A model generated the notes under the pieces. It did no database searches and was not told where the DNA came from. It worked only from the letters and a program-made list of their open reading frames with translations. DNA of 64,000 nucleotides from an uncultured Collinsella sp. (GTDB lineage: Bacteria > Actinomycetota > Coriobacteriia > Coriobacteriales > Coriobacteriaceae), in contig UQZU01000001.1 of assembly GCA_900545665.1 (NCBI GenBank), positions 62,001 through 126,000 on the forward strand, written 5' to 3'. Below, in pieces: positions 25,414-34,670 of the stretch. Both the position numbers and the translations under genes were made by a program. Each line of letters opens with the position of its first letter. Within the stretch, counting starts at the first letter, position 1.

Positions 25414-25676
25414 CGACCCCTTTGCCGAGCCTGTTCAATCTCCTGCCAAAATTTCTTCTGGACTGGAGACAGGGCATGAATAATGAGCCATCCACGAATT
25501 AGTTCGACCGCAACAAGTTCCACACTTCGACCATCTGGAAGCCATCCAATGGCAAGCCATCTCGGCGGCTCGTCCTCCGACTCGCGGCGAATGCACTCAG
25601 TAACCGCGAACCAGGCACCAAGCACCTGCTTTTCCGTCAAGTGTTTTTTGGCGTTCGGATGGATCTCAACATCCAT
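25410..25676 (-). CDS. Putative toxin partner
   Basis: An 88-residue protein with PRWLAIGWLPDGRSVELVAVEL and a final IIHAL stretch, a pattern I know from small actinobacterial toxin-like proteins paired with RHH antitoxins. A good GGAGGAG precedes ATG 25676. It overlaps the antitoxin start by 4 bp. Assignment rests on size, pairing and weak sequence resemblance. Confidence 0.6.
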   Translation of the reverse strand: MDVEIHPNAKKHLTEKQVLGAWFAVTECIRRESEDEPPRWLAIGWLPDGRSVELVAVELIRGWLIIHALSPVQKKFWQEIEQARQRGR

Positions 25677-25735
25677 GCATCTTCTCCTCCATCTTACCCA
25701 ATTTCGTATGACAAAAGTCCGCCGTCGTCAATCTC

Positions 25736-26095
25736 TTACGCCGGCACTTGTTGGAGGGCGGGAGGTGTAGCGAGGATTGAAGGGCGTTCCAATACCGCCC
25801 AGGCACCGGGACAGGAACACATGTGCCAAGGACGGACGTTTTCGTAGCGCGCGAGGATATTGCCGTCGCGATTGATGAAGGCGATGTCGATGGGATAGGC
25901 CATAAAACACGTGTGGACTGAGGAACAGTGCGGAAATGCCATGACAAGCGGCAGGCCATTGGCGGCAACCGGACGCCGTCCCAGCATGCCGCGCAGGCGC
26001 ACGGCAAACGACTCCGCCACCACAAACTCGGCCGGCGTCCAACCCAGCCTGTTGAGTGCCCGCGCGTAAGCGATGTAGGACGAGACCGCGGTCAC
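25736..26095 (-). CDS. DUF192 domain protein at the end of the Tad operon
   Basis: A 119-residue protein of the DUF192 family: LRGMLGRRPVAANGLPLVMAF, SVHTCFMAYPIDIAFINRDG and the end region PGAWAVLE. The start is GTG 26095, overlapping the upstream stop by four bases (GTGA). The family is often exported; here no signal peptide is visible. Its role in pilus function is unknown, but tight coupling to the pilus genes suggests it belongs to the operon. Confidence 0.85.
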   Translation of the reverse strand: MTAVSSYIAYARALNRLGWTPAEFVVAESFAVRLRGMLGRRPVAANGLPLVMAFPHCSSVHTCFMAYPIDIAFINRDGNILARYENVRPWHMCSCPGAWAVLERPSILATPPALQQVPA

Positions 26096-26556
26096 ATGAC
26101 CACCCCCGGACGCCACGGATCGACCGTCACCGCGCACTCGTGCGACAACGTTGTCGGCGCCCCCAGCGGAACGCCAGCGATGCTGAGAGAAGTCGGCCAC
26201 GGCTCATAGTGCATGGTGCAGGTGTAGGTCCTAAACGTACCGGATAGGGAGAGCAGGCCACCATCTGATGCCTCCGCGCCTTGCTCGCTCGACACTTCGA
26301 TCTGCAAGTCATAGCCTTCCATGGCATTCAGAATTTGAGTCTGGACCGTCACCGAGGCATCGGCAGAGTTCTCGTCACCCTCCCCGCCCGGCGCCACAGC
26401 GTGCGCCAACACGATGTCGGGCACCACGCGGTCGAAGCGCGCGACAGCGCTGGCAAAGATCATGACGTTGTACACGATGAGTGCCAGCACCAGCAAAACG
26501 GGCGTAACCACTGCCATCTCAACCGTCGCTTGGGCGCGCTCCTCGCGCAGACGCAT
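26092..26556 (-). CDS. TadE-like pseudopilin/minor pilin
   Basis: A 154-residue protein with the TadE pattern: short basic leader, then ERAQATVEMAVVTPVLLVLALIVYNVMIF, a hydrophobic helix with conserved Glu at position 5 after the likely cleavage site. The rest is an extracytoplasmic domain with two Cys (TCTMH and HECAV) that could form a disulfide. It starts 11 bp after the TadG-like gene. It probably functions as a minor pilin in Flp assembly. Confidence 0.8.
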   Translation of the reverse strand: MRLREERAQATVEMAVVTPVLLVLALIVYNVMIFASAVARFDRVVPDIVLAHAVAPGGEGDENSADASVTVQTQILNAMEGYDLQIEVSSEQGAEASDGGLLSLSGTFRTYTCTMHYEPWPTSLSIAGVPLGAPTTLSHECAVTVDPWRPGVVM

Positions 26557-26567
26557 GCGGATACTCG

Positions 26568-28721
26568 TTACGACCCACCGCCCAGAGCGCCAACCAGCGT
26601 CGCGACATCGACGGTAAGTGGGATGGAGCCGCCGCCGGGCAGAGGAATCTCCGCAAGCGTGAACACCGTACCGCTAATGGTGCGTTCGACTTGATATTCC
26701 AACGCCTCGCAAAGTGCCTTGGGATCGGTCACGCCCAACGGAATACTTCGCAGTTTGTCTTGCGCTTGAGAAAGACCCGCAATGTCAGACCCCGGACTCT
26801 TAATGACATTGGCGGAATCGGTCAGCACCGGCTTTCGCAGGCGCAAGTCGCACGGTTCCAAACCCAGCGCCGCCACGGACGCCGAAACGGTATCGCCGAG
26901 CCACGATGCAATGGAGCCCAACGCACCGCTGCCCCCTCCTAGGTCTTTAATCATCTCGTCCATAAGTTCGTCGGCCGAACCTTGGATATCACCGTATCCC
27001 ACGAGCAGCCGTCCCCAAACATCCATGACGCCGTCGAGCACGCCGGCAACGCCGCCCGAGCGTTCCTTCAATGTCGAGAAAAATCGCGAAAGCACGTTGT
27101 TTTGCGCCGTCGCCTCATCGGGCGCCAGCACCGCGGCAGAGATAGCACCGCGATCGCCAAGCCTGACTGCCGTGTTAAACGAGGAGTTGAGCTCATCGGG
27201 GCTCGAGATGGCACCCGAAACCGCAAAGGCAACCACGCCGTTGCGACCGGGCGGAGCGATACGCGGACGCTCGCCCGAAAGCGCTTTAATGGCCTGGTCA
27301 AACGCATTGCCCGCACGGTCGGCCTCATCCTCGGTCTGACGCTCGAGCTCAAGCTCTTTGTTGCGGCATTCGACGTAGTCTTCCAGGGCCTCTTTGAACT
27401 TATCGAAGTGGTACTCGAAGCCCCTTTCGACAGAAGTCGTTGCAATCGCAACGTACCCTAAAGACGACACACCGAAATGGCATTCGCTACACGTTTCGTG
27501 ACCGTCAAAATCTGCGACGGATGCCAGCCCACCTGGCTTTCCTTTTTTGTAATTTGGACAGTCAGTCCCATAATGCAAATAGGTAACTTTATCTACTTCA
27601 CTCGTGGGCCAACACGCATCGGTATAGAGTTCAGTCGCCCGCGCCTCATCTGGATTTCGCGGAAGGAAAGGGATGTGGGCGGAAACTTTGCCGTCCTTTT
27701 CAGTTATATATGCCCGCTCGACTTCTTCGCTCGCATAAGCGAAGAATACCTTTCGTGCAGCAGAATCTGCCTGTTTTTCCGGACCCCCGCCAAGCGGTTT
27801 CTCATTTGCCAGGCGCTGGCGATAGTAGGCCTTCGCGCGATCGAGCGCCACTTGCGGTTCCCATGTAACGCTCGAAGCGTAATGCGGATTTTGAGCACCA
27901 GAGAGATCCGTCAGGCTTTTCGCACGCTCCCACATGCAAGAACAGCTGCTAACCGAGCCCTTGTCAGACCCACCACAATCCGCCAGCCAAGCGCGCTCTT
28001 TAGCCTTCGCCGTGTCCTCAGAAGCCTTCCGCAGCTCCTCGGCCGCACGCTCTAAATCATCTGATGTGTCTTTAATGGTATCGGTCGAGATCTCTGACCC
28101 TTTGAGCGCAGCGAAGTCCGACTCGGATGTCCTGGGCACAGCAAGCGCCGTACCGGTATAGGTCACACTATCGGTATCCCGCGCCGACACCGCCTGCGTG
28201 GCACGCGCGGCAATCAGATACGGCAAAGCCGTCTCGATTTTCTGTAAGCCTTCCGATGCGCTTTTGGCAAACTTGTTACGCGTTTTAATGATCTCGATCC
28301 CGGTGTCGATCATATTGCCGGCAACTGGTTCGGCACCCGGGATGAGGATGGCGACCAGGCCCGTCCCGATCGTGGCAAACCCCGCTAGCCCCAGACTCAA
28401 GATGCTCGCATCAACCACCGTGGCAGCCGTGTGATAGGACGACACTACGTTGGCACCCGCCAGCGCGCCGCTATCGGCCGCCACCTGGGTATCCCCGGCA
28501 CGCGACATGCTCCATATCGCCGCGGTCGACGAAAACAACAACGTGAGCACCACTAGGATGACCACGGCAGAAGAAAGCGTGGTATAGGCGCTGTCTTCGA
28601 TAAACAGATCAACACCGGCGCGGCCCATAAAGCCGCCTCGCTTGCGATGGCAGCTCGGACGGCGCGTCAAAACGCATCTAGACCAGAAACGCTTAATCCC
28701 ATGCAGCAATCCACGAATCAT
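26568..28721 (-). CDS. TadG-like Flp pilus protein
   Basis: A 717-residue protein with one N-terminal membrane helix (AVVILVVLTLLFSSTAAIWSM) followed by DTQVAADSGALAGANVV, the TadG/TadE-like Ala-rich signature. The long outer domain has predicted coiled-coil parts. Around codons for DACWPT, GTDCPNY and HETCSECHFG (about 27470-27620) base use becomes clearly more A/T-rich, suggesting an acquired Cys-rich segment. GGAGGGAG supports start 28721, which overlaps the upstream gene by 29 bp. It is likely surface-exposed and anchors or tips the pilus. Confidence 0.78.
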   Translation of the reverse strand: MIRGLLHGIKRFWSRCVLTRRPSCHRKRGGFMGRAGVDLFIEDSAYTTLSSAVVILVVLTLLFSSTAAIWSMSRAGDTQVAADSGALAGANVVSSYHTAATVVDASILSLGLAGFATIGTGLVAILIPGAEPVAGNMIDTGIEIIKTRNKFAKSASEGLQKIETALPYLIAARATQAVSARDTDSVTYTGTALAVPRTSESDFAALKGSEISTDTIKDTSDDLERAAEELRKASEDTAKAKERAWLADCGGSDKGSVSSCSCMWERAKSLTDLSGAQNPHYASSVTWEPQVALDRAKAYYRQRLANEKPLGGGPEKQADSAARKVFFAYASEEVERAYITEKDGKVSAHIPFLPRNPDEARATELYTDACWPTSEVDKVTYLHYGTDCPNYKKGKPGGLASVADFDGHETCSECHFGVSSLGYVAIATTSVERGFEYHFDKFKEALEDYVECRNKELELERQTEDEADRAGNAFDQAIKALSGERPRIAPPGRNGVVAFAVSGAISSPDELNSSFNTAVRLGDRGAISAAVLAPDEATAQNNVLSRFFSTLKERSGGVAGVLDGVMDVWGRLLVGYGDIQGSADELMDEMIKDLGGGSGALGSIASWLGDTVSASVAALGLEPCDLRLRKPVLTDSANVIKSPGSDIAGLSQAQDKLRSIPLGVTDPKALCEALEYQVERTISGTVFTLAEIPLPGGGSIPLTVDVATLVGALGGGS

Positions 28722-29229
28722 AATCTCCCTCCAGCCATTCGGGACGCGATTGATACGAGACATCGACCTTGAGCTCAACGTAGCCGCCCTCGGCGGTACA
28801 ACCCATAGCCTGCGCAAACGCACCGATCACAGGTAACGGCTTGACCTCGCCGGAAACGGACACGGACGAGACGCCACCCGCACCGGCCCGGCCAAGCTCG
28901 ATATCCCACGACAACGGCCCGCCGGCATGAAAGATCGAAACGTTGGGCACTGCGGCAAGCCGGCGGCGGGTGAACTCCTTAAGATCGTCGTCCTCCGCCG
29001 TCGTCGTGGTCATGAGCCGCGCGGTCTCGGCGGCGGCAGACTCCATGACCGCGCGCGTATAGAGCAGGCACACTGGTTGCAGTGCGAGAAGGATGAGCGT
29101 CAGAAACGTCGGCAGCAAAAAAGCGGCCTCGACCGTAGACTGCGCCCGGTCCTCGCGCGCGATATCAATACAACGCGATGTCCTTAGCACCCGCAGCGGC
29201 GTCGATAACCGACGTCGAGGCAACGCCAT
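28693..29229 (-). CDS. TadE-like minor pilin
   Basis: A protein of up to 178 residues with EDRAQSTVEAAFLLPTFLTL, the TadE N-terminal motif (Glu after the processing site, then a hydrophobic helix), and a beta-rich outer domain. The start is uncertain: ATG 29229 lies inside the preceding gene (65-bp overlap) and has no strong ribosome site; a GTG 96 bp further in is an alternative. Part of the Tad operon. Confidence 0.75.
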   Translation of the reverse strand: MALPRRRLSTPLRVLRTSRCIDIAREDRAQSTVEAAFLLPTFLTLILLALQPVCLLYTRAVMESAAAETARLMTTTTAEDDDLKEFTRRRLAAVPNVSIFHAGGPLSWDIELGRAGAGGVSSVSVSGEVKPLPVIGAFAQAMGCTAEGGYVELKVDVSYQSRPEWLEGDYDSWIAAWD

Positions 29230-29383
29230 GAGATGCCGCCCGCTCAACCAGCGCCGCCAAGCGCCCATCGGTGCCAGCACGCCAAAGCCCCGCGATCGCC
29301 AGCACGATCGATAACAGCGCCACTGTAACGATGGCGTATTCCACAGTCGCTTGGGCAACCTCTTCACGCAGAACGCCATGCAT
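29165..29383 (-). CDS. Small Flp/TadE-like pilin protein, 72 residues
   Basis: The N-terminus MHGVLREEVAQATVEYAIVTVALLSIVLAIAGLW has the same leader-plus-helix design as Flp prepilins (E-Y after the cleavage site), with a short Ala-rich C-terminal tail. Start ATG 29383 follows the upstream stop by one base. It could be a second pilin or pseudopilin. Confidence 0.7.
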   Translation of the reverse strand: MHGVLREEVAQATVEYAIVTVALLSIVLAIAGLWRAGTDGRLAALVERAASHGVASTSVIDAAAGAKDIALY

Positions 29384-29384
29384 T

Positions 29385-29948
29385 TCACGATCCCTTCTTT
29401 GAGCTTATTGTTTGCGGGACCAGACGCACGGCGCGCAGACGACACGAAGCATCGCCGGCATCCGCGGCAACCGTCACCATATCGACCCAGCCGCGCCCAT
29501 CGCGCACGATGGCGCCCCATACGTTGCCCTTAATATCGAGATAGCCGCTCAGGGCGAGCTGGGCCGTTGGCACCTCGCGGTAGGCGCGTAACATATCCGC
29601 CGCTGCCTCGGTCATCGGTCGGTCCTCGGACCATGCAAGCCGGACCGCAATCGCGTTGTCCTCAGGTGAATCCGTCGCAGTGCCAGACCGCTTGTCGAGC
29701 GTCCGCAGAAAGGTTTGCGCCGTGACAGCGACATCCGAATCGTCCGCATCTCGCATCTCATCTTTTTGAGACGCCACCGCCGAATCTGAGCCCGAATCGA
29801 AGGCGGCCCCAGGACGCTGCTGCCGCGCGGCGTTAAGCCCCCAAAGCACCGCCGCTATCGCCACGGTCAGGCAAGCAAACACCAGCAGCACCCCGATGGG
29901 GCGCTCGCCCTCTACAGGCTGTTGATGCCCTCGCTGATAGCGTTCCAT
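29385..29948 (-). CDS. Tad-operon membrane-anchored hypothetical protein
   Basis: Up to 187 residues with a membrane helix near the N-terminus (IGVLLVFACLTVAIAAVLW) and an outer domain of about 150 residues without Cys-rich motifs. The start ATG 29948 overlaps the flp gene by 37 bp; an internal GTG just before the helix is an alternative. No domain recognised. Position between flp and the TadE-like genes implies a role in pilus assembly. Confidence 0.65.
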   Translation of the reverse strand: MERYQRGHQQPVEGERPIGVLLVFACLTVAIAAVLWGLNAARQQRPGAAFDSGSDSAVASQKDEMRDADDSDVAVTAQTFLRTLDKRSGTATDSPEDNAIAVRLAWSEDRPMTEAAADMLRAYREVPTAQLALSGYLDIKGNVWGAIVRDGRGWVDMVTVAADAGDASCRLRAVRLVPQTISSKKGS

Positions 29949-30145
29949 AGATCTTGGACCTTGCCCTTAAATGCGACAATGGCAATGATGGCGATCACCA
30001 CGAGCACGCCGACCAAGATAGCGTATTCGGTGGTGCCCTGCGCACTCTCCTCCTGCAGTAGCTCCCCGGCATGCTGGCGAGCGCGAATTGACTGGCAAAC
30101 AGCCCAGCTCCAGACCTTGCCAGCAACGTCAGTCATCGTGTTCAT
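29912..30145 (-). CDS. flp: Flp-type major pilin
   Basis: A 77-residue prepilin. A long basic leader ends before GTTEYAILVGVLVVIAIIAI, the Flp motif with Glu-5 and Tyr-6 after the cleavage Gly, followed by a short polar tail. GGAGG precedes ATG 30145. It lies just downstream of tadC. A leader of about 37 residues is long for Flp. The prepilin peptidase (TadV/CpaA) needed for processing is not in this window. Confidence 0.88.
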   Translation of the reverse strand: MNTMTDVAGKVWSWAVCQSIRARQHAGELLQEESAQGTTEYAILVGVLVVIAIIAIVAFKGKVQDLWNAISEGINSL

Positions 30146-30155
30146 GTATTCCTCC

Positions 30156-30797
30156 CTACATCATCCCGCCTGCTCCCAACAGCGGGCCCAATATGGACAG
30201 AAGCAACGCCGGCAAGATGAGTGTGCCGGTGGGAATCAGCAGCTTGATGGGCGCACGCTCGATCTCGCGCTCGACCGCGGCGCGATGAGCCGCACGGATC
30301 TCGCGACTTTGAGCGGCCAGTGTCTCGGCAAGTGGGGCACCCAGGGCGAGCGCCTGTCCCACCGTGATGGCAAAGGTCTCGAGCGCTCGCACGTCCAGGT
30401 CGCGCGCGGCGGCCAACAACTCGTCCTCACGCGTGCCCACGCCCACCTGCCACGCCATGCAGGCCCGCTCAAGTCGAAGAGCCAGCACTGACCGGCGGTT
30501 GGCGCAGAAAATCTCAAGCGCCGCATCAAACGAAAGACCGGCCGAAAGACCCAAGCGCACAACATCGATCATCTCGGACACTTCGCCGAGCGATACTCGC
30601 GCCGGGCCGCCCGCTCCAACCGCGCCCTTCATTCGCGCGGCCAGAGCATCGACCACCGAGCGACCCGCGGCAGCGACCAGCACCGCCTCGCGCTTGCAGG
30701 CCTCTGCGATCTTGCGTGCATCCGCCCGATCCAAACCCGTCGCGACAAATACACTCAGAGCGCACAGGCAAGCCGCAACTGCAACCGGGGCGCTCAT
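30156..30797 (-). CDS. tadC: TadC-like inner-membrane platform protein
   Basis: A 213-residue T2SSF-family protein: an N-terminal helix, a cytoplasmic helical domain (EMIDVVRLGLSAGLSFDAAL, GAPLAETLAAQSREIR) and a C-terminal membrane hairpin (LLIPTGTLILPALLLSILG). It starts at ATG 30797, overlapping the tadB stop by four bases. With TadB it forms the platform on which the TadA ATPase drives pilus assembly. Confidence 0.85.
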   Translation of the reverse strand: MSAPVAVAACLCALSVFVATGLDRADARKIAEACKREAVLVAAAGRSVVDALAARMKGAVGAGGPARVSLGEVSEMIDVVRLGLSAGLSFDAALEIFCANRRSVLALRLERACMAWQVGVGTREDELLAAARDLDVRALETFAITVGQALALGAPLAETLAAQSREIRAAHRAAVEREIERAPIKLLIPTGTLILPALLLSILGPLLGAGGMM

Positions 30798-31720
30798 AGC
30801 TCCACCCGCATAATGCGCCGGATAACCACCAGGGCAACGGCGTTGAGGGCAAGACCCAGCACCACAGTGCCCGCGCCGGCAGGCGTCGCAAGACCGCGAC
30901 GAAAATCTGCCGAAAGCAGCGCCAACACCGCGCACATGCCCGTCGGCATCGCCGCGACCATATGCGCAGACATGCGAGCCTGCGACGTCTTAACATCCAG
31001 GCGGCGCTTGAGCTCAATGCGCTCCCCCACCATGCTCGACGCCTCGGACAGTAAGTCGGCAAGCGGAGCACCGGTGCGCTGAGACACCTTAAGCGCCAAG
31101 GTCACAAGCGAAAGGCCAGGGGCGTCGATGCGCACGAGCAAGTCATCGAGCGCGTCGGTCGCCGAGATGCCGCAATCGATTGCCGCCGCCACCCGCAAAA
31201 ACTCGGTATGCACCGGTTCTTGCGCATGAGCGCCCACAAAGCGCATGCCCTGGGCCAGTGAATGTCCCGAGGCAAGCGACATGGAAAGTGCGGTAAACGC
31301 CTCGGGCATGGTCTCTTCTGCATCGTGTTGCTCGCGCCGGCTCTCAAAGCCATCCCGAGCGGCGCCAGCGGCAAACGGAGCAACAAGTCCCAAGGCAAAT
31401 CCGAGGGGCGATAACGACACCATCGTTAGTAAAATGCAGCAGACACCGCTCGAGAGCAGCAGAAACGCCAAACGCCCCGAAGCATCTTCGATCACGAGGC
31501 CAAGGCGATGCGCCGGAGCCAGCGATGCCCACGAACGGGCGATCTTTTTCAGCAGATCGTTTTCCACCAGCTCACGCGGCAGCTTCTCTGCCACCGTCTC
31601 GAGCGCCTGACGCGCCAGCTCCGCCGGCGGCACCTGCGGCACACGAGGTTCCGCCCCGCATGCCGTCGCAACAGAAAACCCTGCCAAGCCCCCTACGACA
31701 AGGGGCACAGCGACCTCCAT
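30794..31720 (-). CDS. tadB: TadB-like inner-membrane platform protein
   Basis: A 308-residue T2SSF-family protein with membrane segments near the N-terminus, about residues 88-118 and at the C-terminus, and the F domain EAFTALSMSLASGHSLAQGM with DALDDLLVR and GAPLADLLSEASSMV. AGGAGG precedes ATG 31720. It overlaps tadA by 28 bp. Confidence 0.87.
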   Translation of the reverse strand: MEVAVPLVVGGLAGFSVATACGAEPRVPQVPPAELARQALETVAEKLPRELVENDLLKKIARSWASLAPAHRLGLVIEDASGRLAFLLLSSGVCCILLTMVSLSPLGFALGLVAPFAAGAARDGFESRREQHDAEETMPEAFTALSMSLASGHSLAQGMRFVGAHAQEPVHTEFLRVAAAIDCGISATDALDDLLVRIDAPGLSLVTLALKVSQRTGAPLADLLSEASSMVGERIELKRRLDVKTSQARMSAHMVAAMPTGMCAVLALLSADFRRGLATPAGAGTVVLGLALNAVALVVIRRIMRVEL

Positions 31721-33021
31721 TCGTCCACCTCCTCTTGTGTGAGCGTCCCCGACCGCAGGCCTTCTGCGATAAACGGCGGCTCGCGGTCAAGCGTCCAGGT
31801 GCGCTCGGCGGCATCGAAAGTCACATAGCGCTCGAGCTCTACGCCGCCCGACGCGGCGCGACGCACTCCCGAATACGAGGAGACGAAACGCCTGCCATCG
31901 GCGTGGCGCTCGGACATCACGATGCCGTCGAGCGCCATGGCAATCTGCTCCTCGATGAGCTCGCTCGGCAGATCGATGCCATAACGCGCAAGCAACGTCA
32001 GACGTACCACGGTCTCCTGTTCTGAGCCCGCATGAAGCGTCGTGAGCGACCCGTCGTGGCCCGTGTTCATGGCCTGCAACATGTCGCAGCACTCGGCACC
32101 GCGCACCTCACCCACCACGATGCGGTCGGGGCGCATGCGCAGGGCATTGGTCACCAGGTCGCGGATCGTCACCGCGCCCTCGCCCTCAATTGAAGCCTCG
32201 CGCGCCTCTAGACGCACCACGTGCGGATGATGCGCAAACTTGAGCTCGGCAGAGTCCTCGATCGTCACGATGCGCTCGCCGGTGGAAATCTCGCATGACA
32301 ACGCGTTGAGCAGGGTGGTCTTACCAGATCCCGTGCCTCCCGCAACAGCCAGGTCCTGTCGCAGCGACACCGCGCACGACAGCAGCTGCGCATACCAAAG
32401 CGGCAGCGACCCCAGCCCCACAAGCTCGTCCAGCGAGCAGATGCGGTCCGAGAACTTTCGGATGGTGAGAATCGGTCCGTCAATCGCCACAGGCGGAATC
32501 ACCGCGTTGACGCGATAGCCCGTTTTGAGGCGGGCGTTGACGATGGGGCTGCGCTCGTCGATACGGCGGCCAAGTGGCGAGATGATGCGGTCGATAAGCA
32601 CACGGATCTGCTCATCATCCTCAAACGCACGCTCGATGGGGTATAAGACGCCGCCGCGTTCAAAGAAAGCCGAGCGGCAGCCGTTGATCATGATTTCGGT
32701 AACGGTGTCGTCCTCGATGAGCGGCTGCAACGGCCCCAAGCCCACCACGTCATCCAAAATCTCGTCGATGATAGTCTCGCGCTCGGGCGTCGCGAGATCG
32801 GTCGGCTCCTCAACATTGAGCGCCGCCTCCACCGCAGGACGCAATTCCGAGCGGGCAAGTGCCGGGTCGATATAGGCGCTGATACGCGCCACTTCGTCGT
32901 AACCCATGCGGTCCATCACGGCGCGCTTGGTGCGTCGTTTCACCGCGCGGCGATGCCCCGCATCTACAGGCGCTGCCGCCGCTGCAGCGCCGGCAGCCTT
33001 AATCCTCGTTTGCAGGCTCAT
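31693..33021 (-). CDS. tadA: TadA/CpaF secretion ATPase
   Basis: A 442-residue hexameric ATPase powering Flp pilus assembly. Walker A is AGGTGSGKTTLLNAL, the Asp box is ERIVTIEDSAELKF, Walker B is PDRIVVGEVRGAE, and the His box is GHDGSLTTLHAGS. The N-terminal domain (GLGPLQPLIEDDTVTEIMING) is typical of CpaF. Its start overlaps the upstream gene by four bases (ATGA). Confidence 0.95.
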   Translation of the reverse strand: MSLQTRIKAAGAAAAAAPVDAGHRRAVKRRTKRAVMDRMGYDEVARISAYIDPALARSELRPAVEAALNVEEPTDLATPERETIIDEILDDVVGLGPLQPLIEDDTVTEIMINGCRSAFFERGGVLYPIERAFEDDEQIRVLIDRIISPLGRRIDERSPIVNARLKTGYRVNAVIPPVAIDGPILTIRKFSDRICSLDELVGLGSLPLWYAQLLSCAVSLRQDLAVAGGTGSGKTTLLNALSCEISTGERIVTIEDSAELKFAHHPHVVRLEAREASIEGEGAVTIRDLVTNALRMRPDRIVVGEVRGAECCDMLQAMNTGHDGSLTTLHAGSEQETVVRLTLLARYGIDLPSELIEEQIAMALDGIVMSERHADGRRFVSSYSGVRRAASGGVELERYVTFDAAERTWTLDREPPFIAEGLRSGTLTQEEVDEWRSLCPLS

Positions 33022-34670
33022 CGCTGATCACCCTCGCGCGACCAGGGAAGGCGGATACGCGGGCGTTCGGTGCGCATTGCACGGTCGGCGACCATATCGC
33101 TCCAAGGGCCGACGGCGCACCCCAGTTCCACGAGCATCTCGCGCGTGGCCTCGCGCACGCTGGTCGCAAAAGCGCTGGTCTGCCCCACTGCCTCGTCAGC
33201 GCGCCCAAACGCCATGAGCGCGGCGAGATCCTGCCCGCCATCGGCGATACGAATCTTGGAGCTCAACGCACAGGCAATCTCAAAGCGCATGGCGACGTCC
33301 TCGTCTGCCCCGCGCGCACCGAACCGGTTGAACACGGCGCTCATGCGCGTGCGCGGCACACCTACTCGACTTGCCAGTTCAATGACGCGCGACGCCGATG
33401 TCGCGGACGACACCGCCGCATCGCCAACGACCAGGCAACGGTCGCTCGCCGCCACCGCAGCCGCCACGGCATCGCCCCAAAAGACCGAGGTATCGATAAA
33501 GACCACGTCGGATTCGCGACGCAGGACATCAAGCAATAGCTCCACCGGACGTGCCATGAGCTCGGCTTGCTCGGGCGCCGCGACGGGACCCCAGAGCGTA
33601 ACGCCCGGCGCCACGCGCATCGATGTGGCTACGATATCCGGCTCGGTGAGCGCGCCCGCCGCCGACGGCTCGATAAGTGCCGCCATATCGCGCGGAGCAT
33701 CGACGCCTAACAAGTCGTAAAGGTTTCCAAACATCAGGTCCAGGTCGAGCACGGCGGCACGCAAGCCCAACAGCGACGATGTGTGTGCCATGGTGGCAAC
33801 GATCGTCGACTTGCCGCAACCGCCCGAACCCGAAATGGCGCAGATGACCGGAGCTCGATGCTGCGGAGCGGCAGCGTCTGCCGGCGGCATCGGAGGCGGC
33901 GGAGCGGGCGTCGGTGACAGCGTCCCCGTCTCCCCTGCCGCAACCACACGCTGCGTCCAAGCCGGCATGTCAGCTTGTTCGGTCTGCGAGGCAGGCTCGT
34001 TCTGTGCAATCTGCTCATGCCGCATCAGCGACAACTCGCCGCACCCGGCAAAGCCCTCAACTTCGTCGAGTTCATCCGCCAGATTCACGCCGTGCACGTA
34101 TCCCATATCTACAGCCGGGGAGTCGCCAGCATGCTGCGCCGGCCCTCCAGCGTCATCGTATACAAGGGGGTTCCGGGGGCGCCGACCATGCTCGGCTTCC
34201 GCTTTTCCATAATCATCAACACGCGGGCCTCTTGTAGCGCGAGGCGCCCCGGGTTCCCTATCAACAAAAGCATCGGGCTCAATCGTCATGCGCCGATCGG
34301 AATCAACCGCTCCCTCGCCCGCGCGCCCGTTGCCGCATATACTGTGCGCAGCGATGACCTCGGTCGCCCCTGCGCGAAACAGCCCCTCGATATCCGACGG
34401 ATCGAGTGCTTCTATCAACACGACCACGCGACTCACGCGGCCTTCGGCCGTCAGGCGCACAACAGTCTTGCGCACATCTTCGGTATCAAACAGAGACGCC
34501 GCGATGATGGCAGCCCCGCGGCGCGACGGAAACGCCCGCGCCATGGAAATCAGCCCGTCCAGGTCACCCACGCGAAGCACCTGTGCACCCGCATCACGGC
34601 CCTCGACTTCCCGCTGCAACAGCCCGTAATCGCCGCACGCGCAGCACGCAAGCCAGATCGCCTTCATCAC
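33018..34670 (-). CDS. TadZ/CpaE-like MinD-family ATPase
   Basis: A 550-residue protein: N-terminal receiver-like domain (about 1-110, lacking a clear phospho-Asp), a long Pro-rich linker (PTPAPPPPMPPADAAAP near 270), then a MinD/ParA ATPase domain with deviant Walker A (ISGSGGCGKSTIVATMA) and Walker B-like VVFIDTSVFWGD. TadZ/CpaE proteins localise the Tad machine at the pole. Start is GTG 34670 (GGAGG upstream) or ATG 34667, overlapping cpaB. Confidence 0.83.
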   Translation of the reverse strand: MMKAIWLACCACGDYGLLQREVEGRDAGAQVLRVGDLDGLISMARAFPSRRGAAIIAASLFDTEDVRKTVVRLTAEGRVSRVVVLIEALDPSDIEGLFRAGATEVIAAHSICGNGRAGEGAVDSDRRMTIEPDAFVDREPGAPRATRGPRVDDYGKAEAEHGRRPRNPLVYDDAGGPAQHAGDSPAVDMGYVHGVNLADELDEVEGFAGCGELSLMRHEQIAQNEPASQTEQADMPAWTQRVVAAGETGTLSPTPAPPPPMPPADAAAPQHRAPVICAISGSGGCGKSTIVATMAHTSSLLGLRAAVLDLDLMFGNLYDLLGVDAPRDMAALIEPSAAGALTEPDIVATSMRVAPGVTLWGPVAAPEQAELMARPVELLLDVLRRESDVVFIDTSVFWGDAVAAAVAASDRCLVVGDAAVSSATSASRVIELASRVGVPRTRMSAVFNRFGARGADEDVAMRFEIACALSSKIRIADGGQDLAALMAFGRADEAVGQTSAFATSVREATREMLVELGCAVGPWSDMVADRAMRTERPRIRLPWSREGDQR

